Source of the DNA: Opitutales bacterium UBA7389
GTDB lineage: Bacteria > Verrucomicrobiota > Verrucomicrobiia > Opitutales > Opitutaceae
NCBI GenBank assembly: GCA_002474325.1
Contig: DKNL01000032.1
Location: forward strand, 1,029 to 14,348
Reading direction: 5' to 3'
DNA: 13,320 nt
Shown: in pieces, positions 13,291 through 13,320 of the stretch
Position numbering within the stretch: the stretch's first letter is position 1
How the letters are laid out: each line of letters opens with the position of its first letter
Made by a program: the position numbers and the translations under genes
Notes under the pieces: model-generated
Databases searched by the model: none
What the model was told of the DNA's origin: nothing
What the model saw: the letters and a program-made list of their open reading frames with translations, nothing else

Positions 13291-13320
13291 TAACAACCCT
13301 TCCCAAAGTTTGCTCTCACC

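Larger units (their letters stand above)
13028..13320. other. Gene-free, AT-rich window end
   Basis: No coding frame, RNA gene or terminator could be supported. The stretch holds the GGCCATTTTA-type motif cluster (13096-13197), a CAAAAT/ATTTTG inverted pair around 13146-13162 and the second direct-repeat copy (13265-13290). Confidence 0.5.

Noticed and set aside
1..13320. tRNA, rRNA, prophage, toxin-antitoxin or defence-system genes
   Set aside because: I searched by eye for T-loop (GGTTCGAATC-type) signatures, integrase/transposase motifs and paired small ORFs and found none that could be supported.

Overview
This 13.3-kb window comes from the chromosome of a Gram-negative bacterium. It encodes Kdo-8-phosphate synthase and BamD-like and LptE-like outer-membrane assembly proteins, so the host has an outer membrane with LPS. 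The moderate GC content, weak Shine-Dalgarno usage and overall gene repertoire suggest Verrucomicrobiota, perhaps the Opitutae/Puniceicoccales lineage. That placement is an inference from general resemblance; no rRNA or tRNA is present to fix it.

Left third (1-4317): kdsA on the minus strand diverges from orn (oligoribonuclease) on the plus strand. Orn converges on a minus-strand unit in which trpD and glmM overlap by one base (TAATG), followed by a 39-codon ORF that resembles the detached C-terminal tail of a TPR protein. kdsA and glmM supply LPS and UDP-GlcNAc precursors. trpD is alone, with no other trp gene in view.

Central plus-strand block (4529-11711): rpmF-plsX-fabH (ribosomal protein bL32, acyl phosphate synthesis, initiation of fatty-acid synthesis), then bamD-like and lptE-like, then rpe-hpt, a COG1092-type SAM methyltransferase and a PPK2-family polyphosphate kinase. 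Gaps are mostly 1-63 bp, so much of the block may be one or a few transcripts. A candidate sigma70-type promoter precedes rpmF. The theme is lipid and envelope biogenesis followed by sugar, purine and polyphosphate metabolism.

Right end (11713-13320): this part is accessory. Directly after ppk2 lies a 38-codon open frame without a start codon, apparently the 3' end of a lost gene. Its stop overlaps, as ATGA, the start of a secreted beta-rich protein of unknown function whose codon use looks more GC3-rich than its neighbours. A small EF-hand lipoprotein gene follows. It is flanked by two degenerate same-orientation copies of a ~26-bp sequence (aactgYccccagaaRaattg core), and an AT-rich patch with four GGCC/GGCYCATTTTA motifs lies beyond it. 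I found no CRISPR array, phage, intact transposase or known defence system. Most of the window is housekeeping; the genuinely odd material is in the last 1.6 kb.
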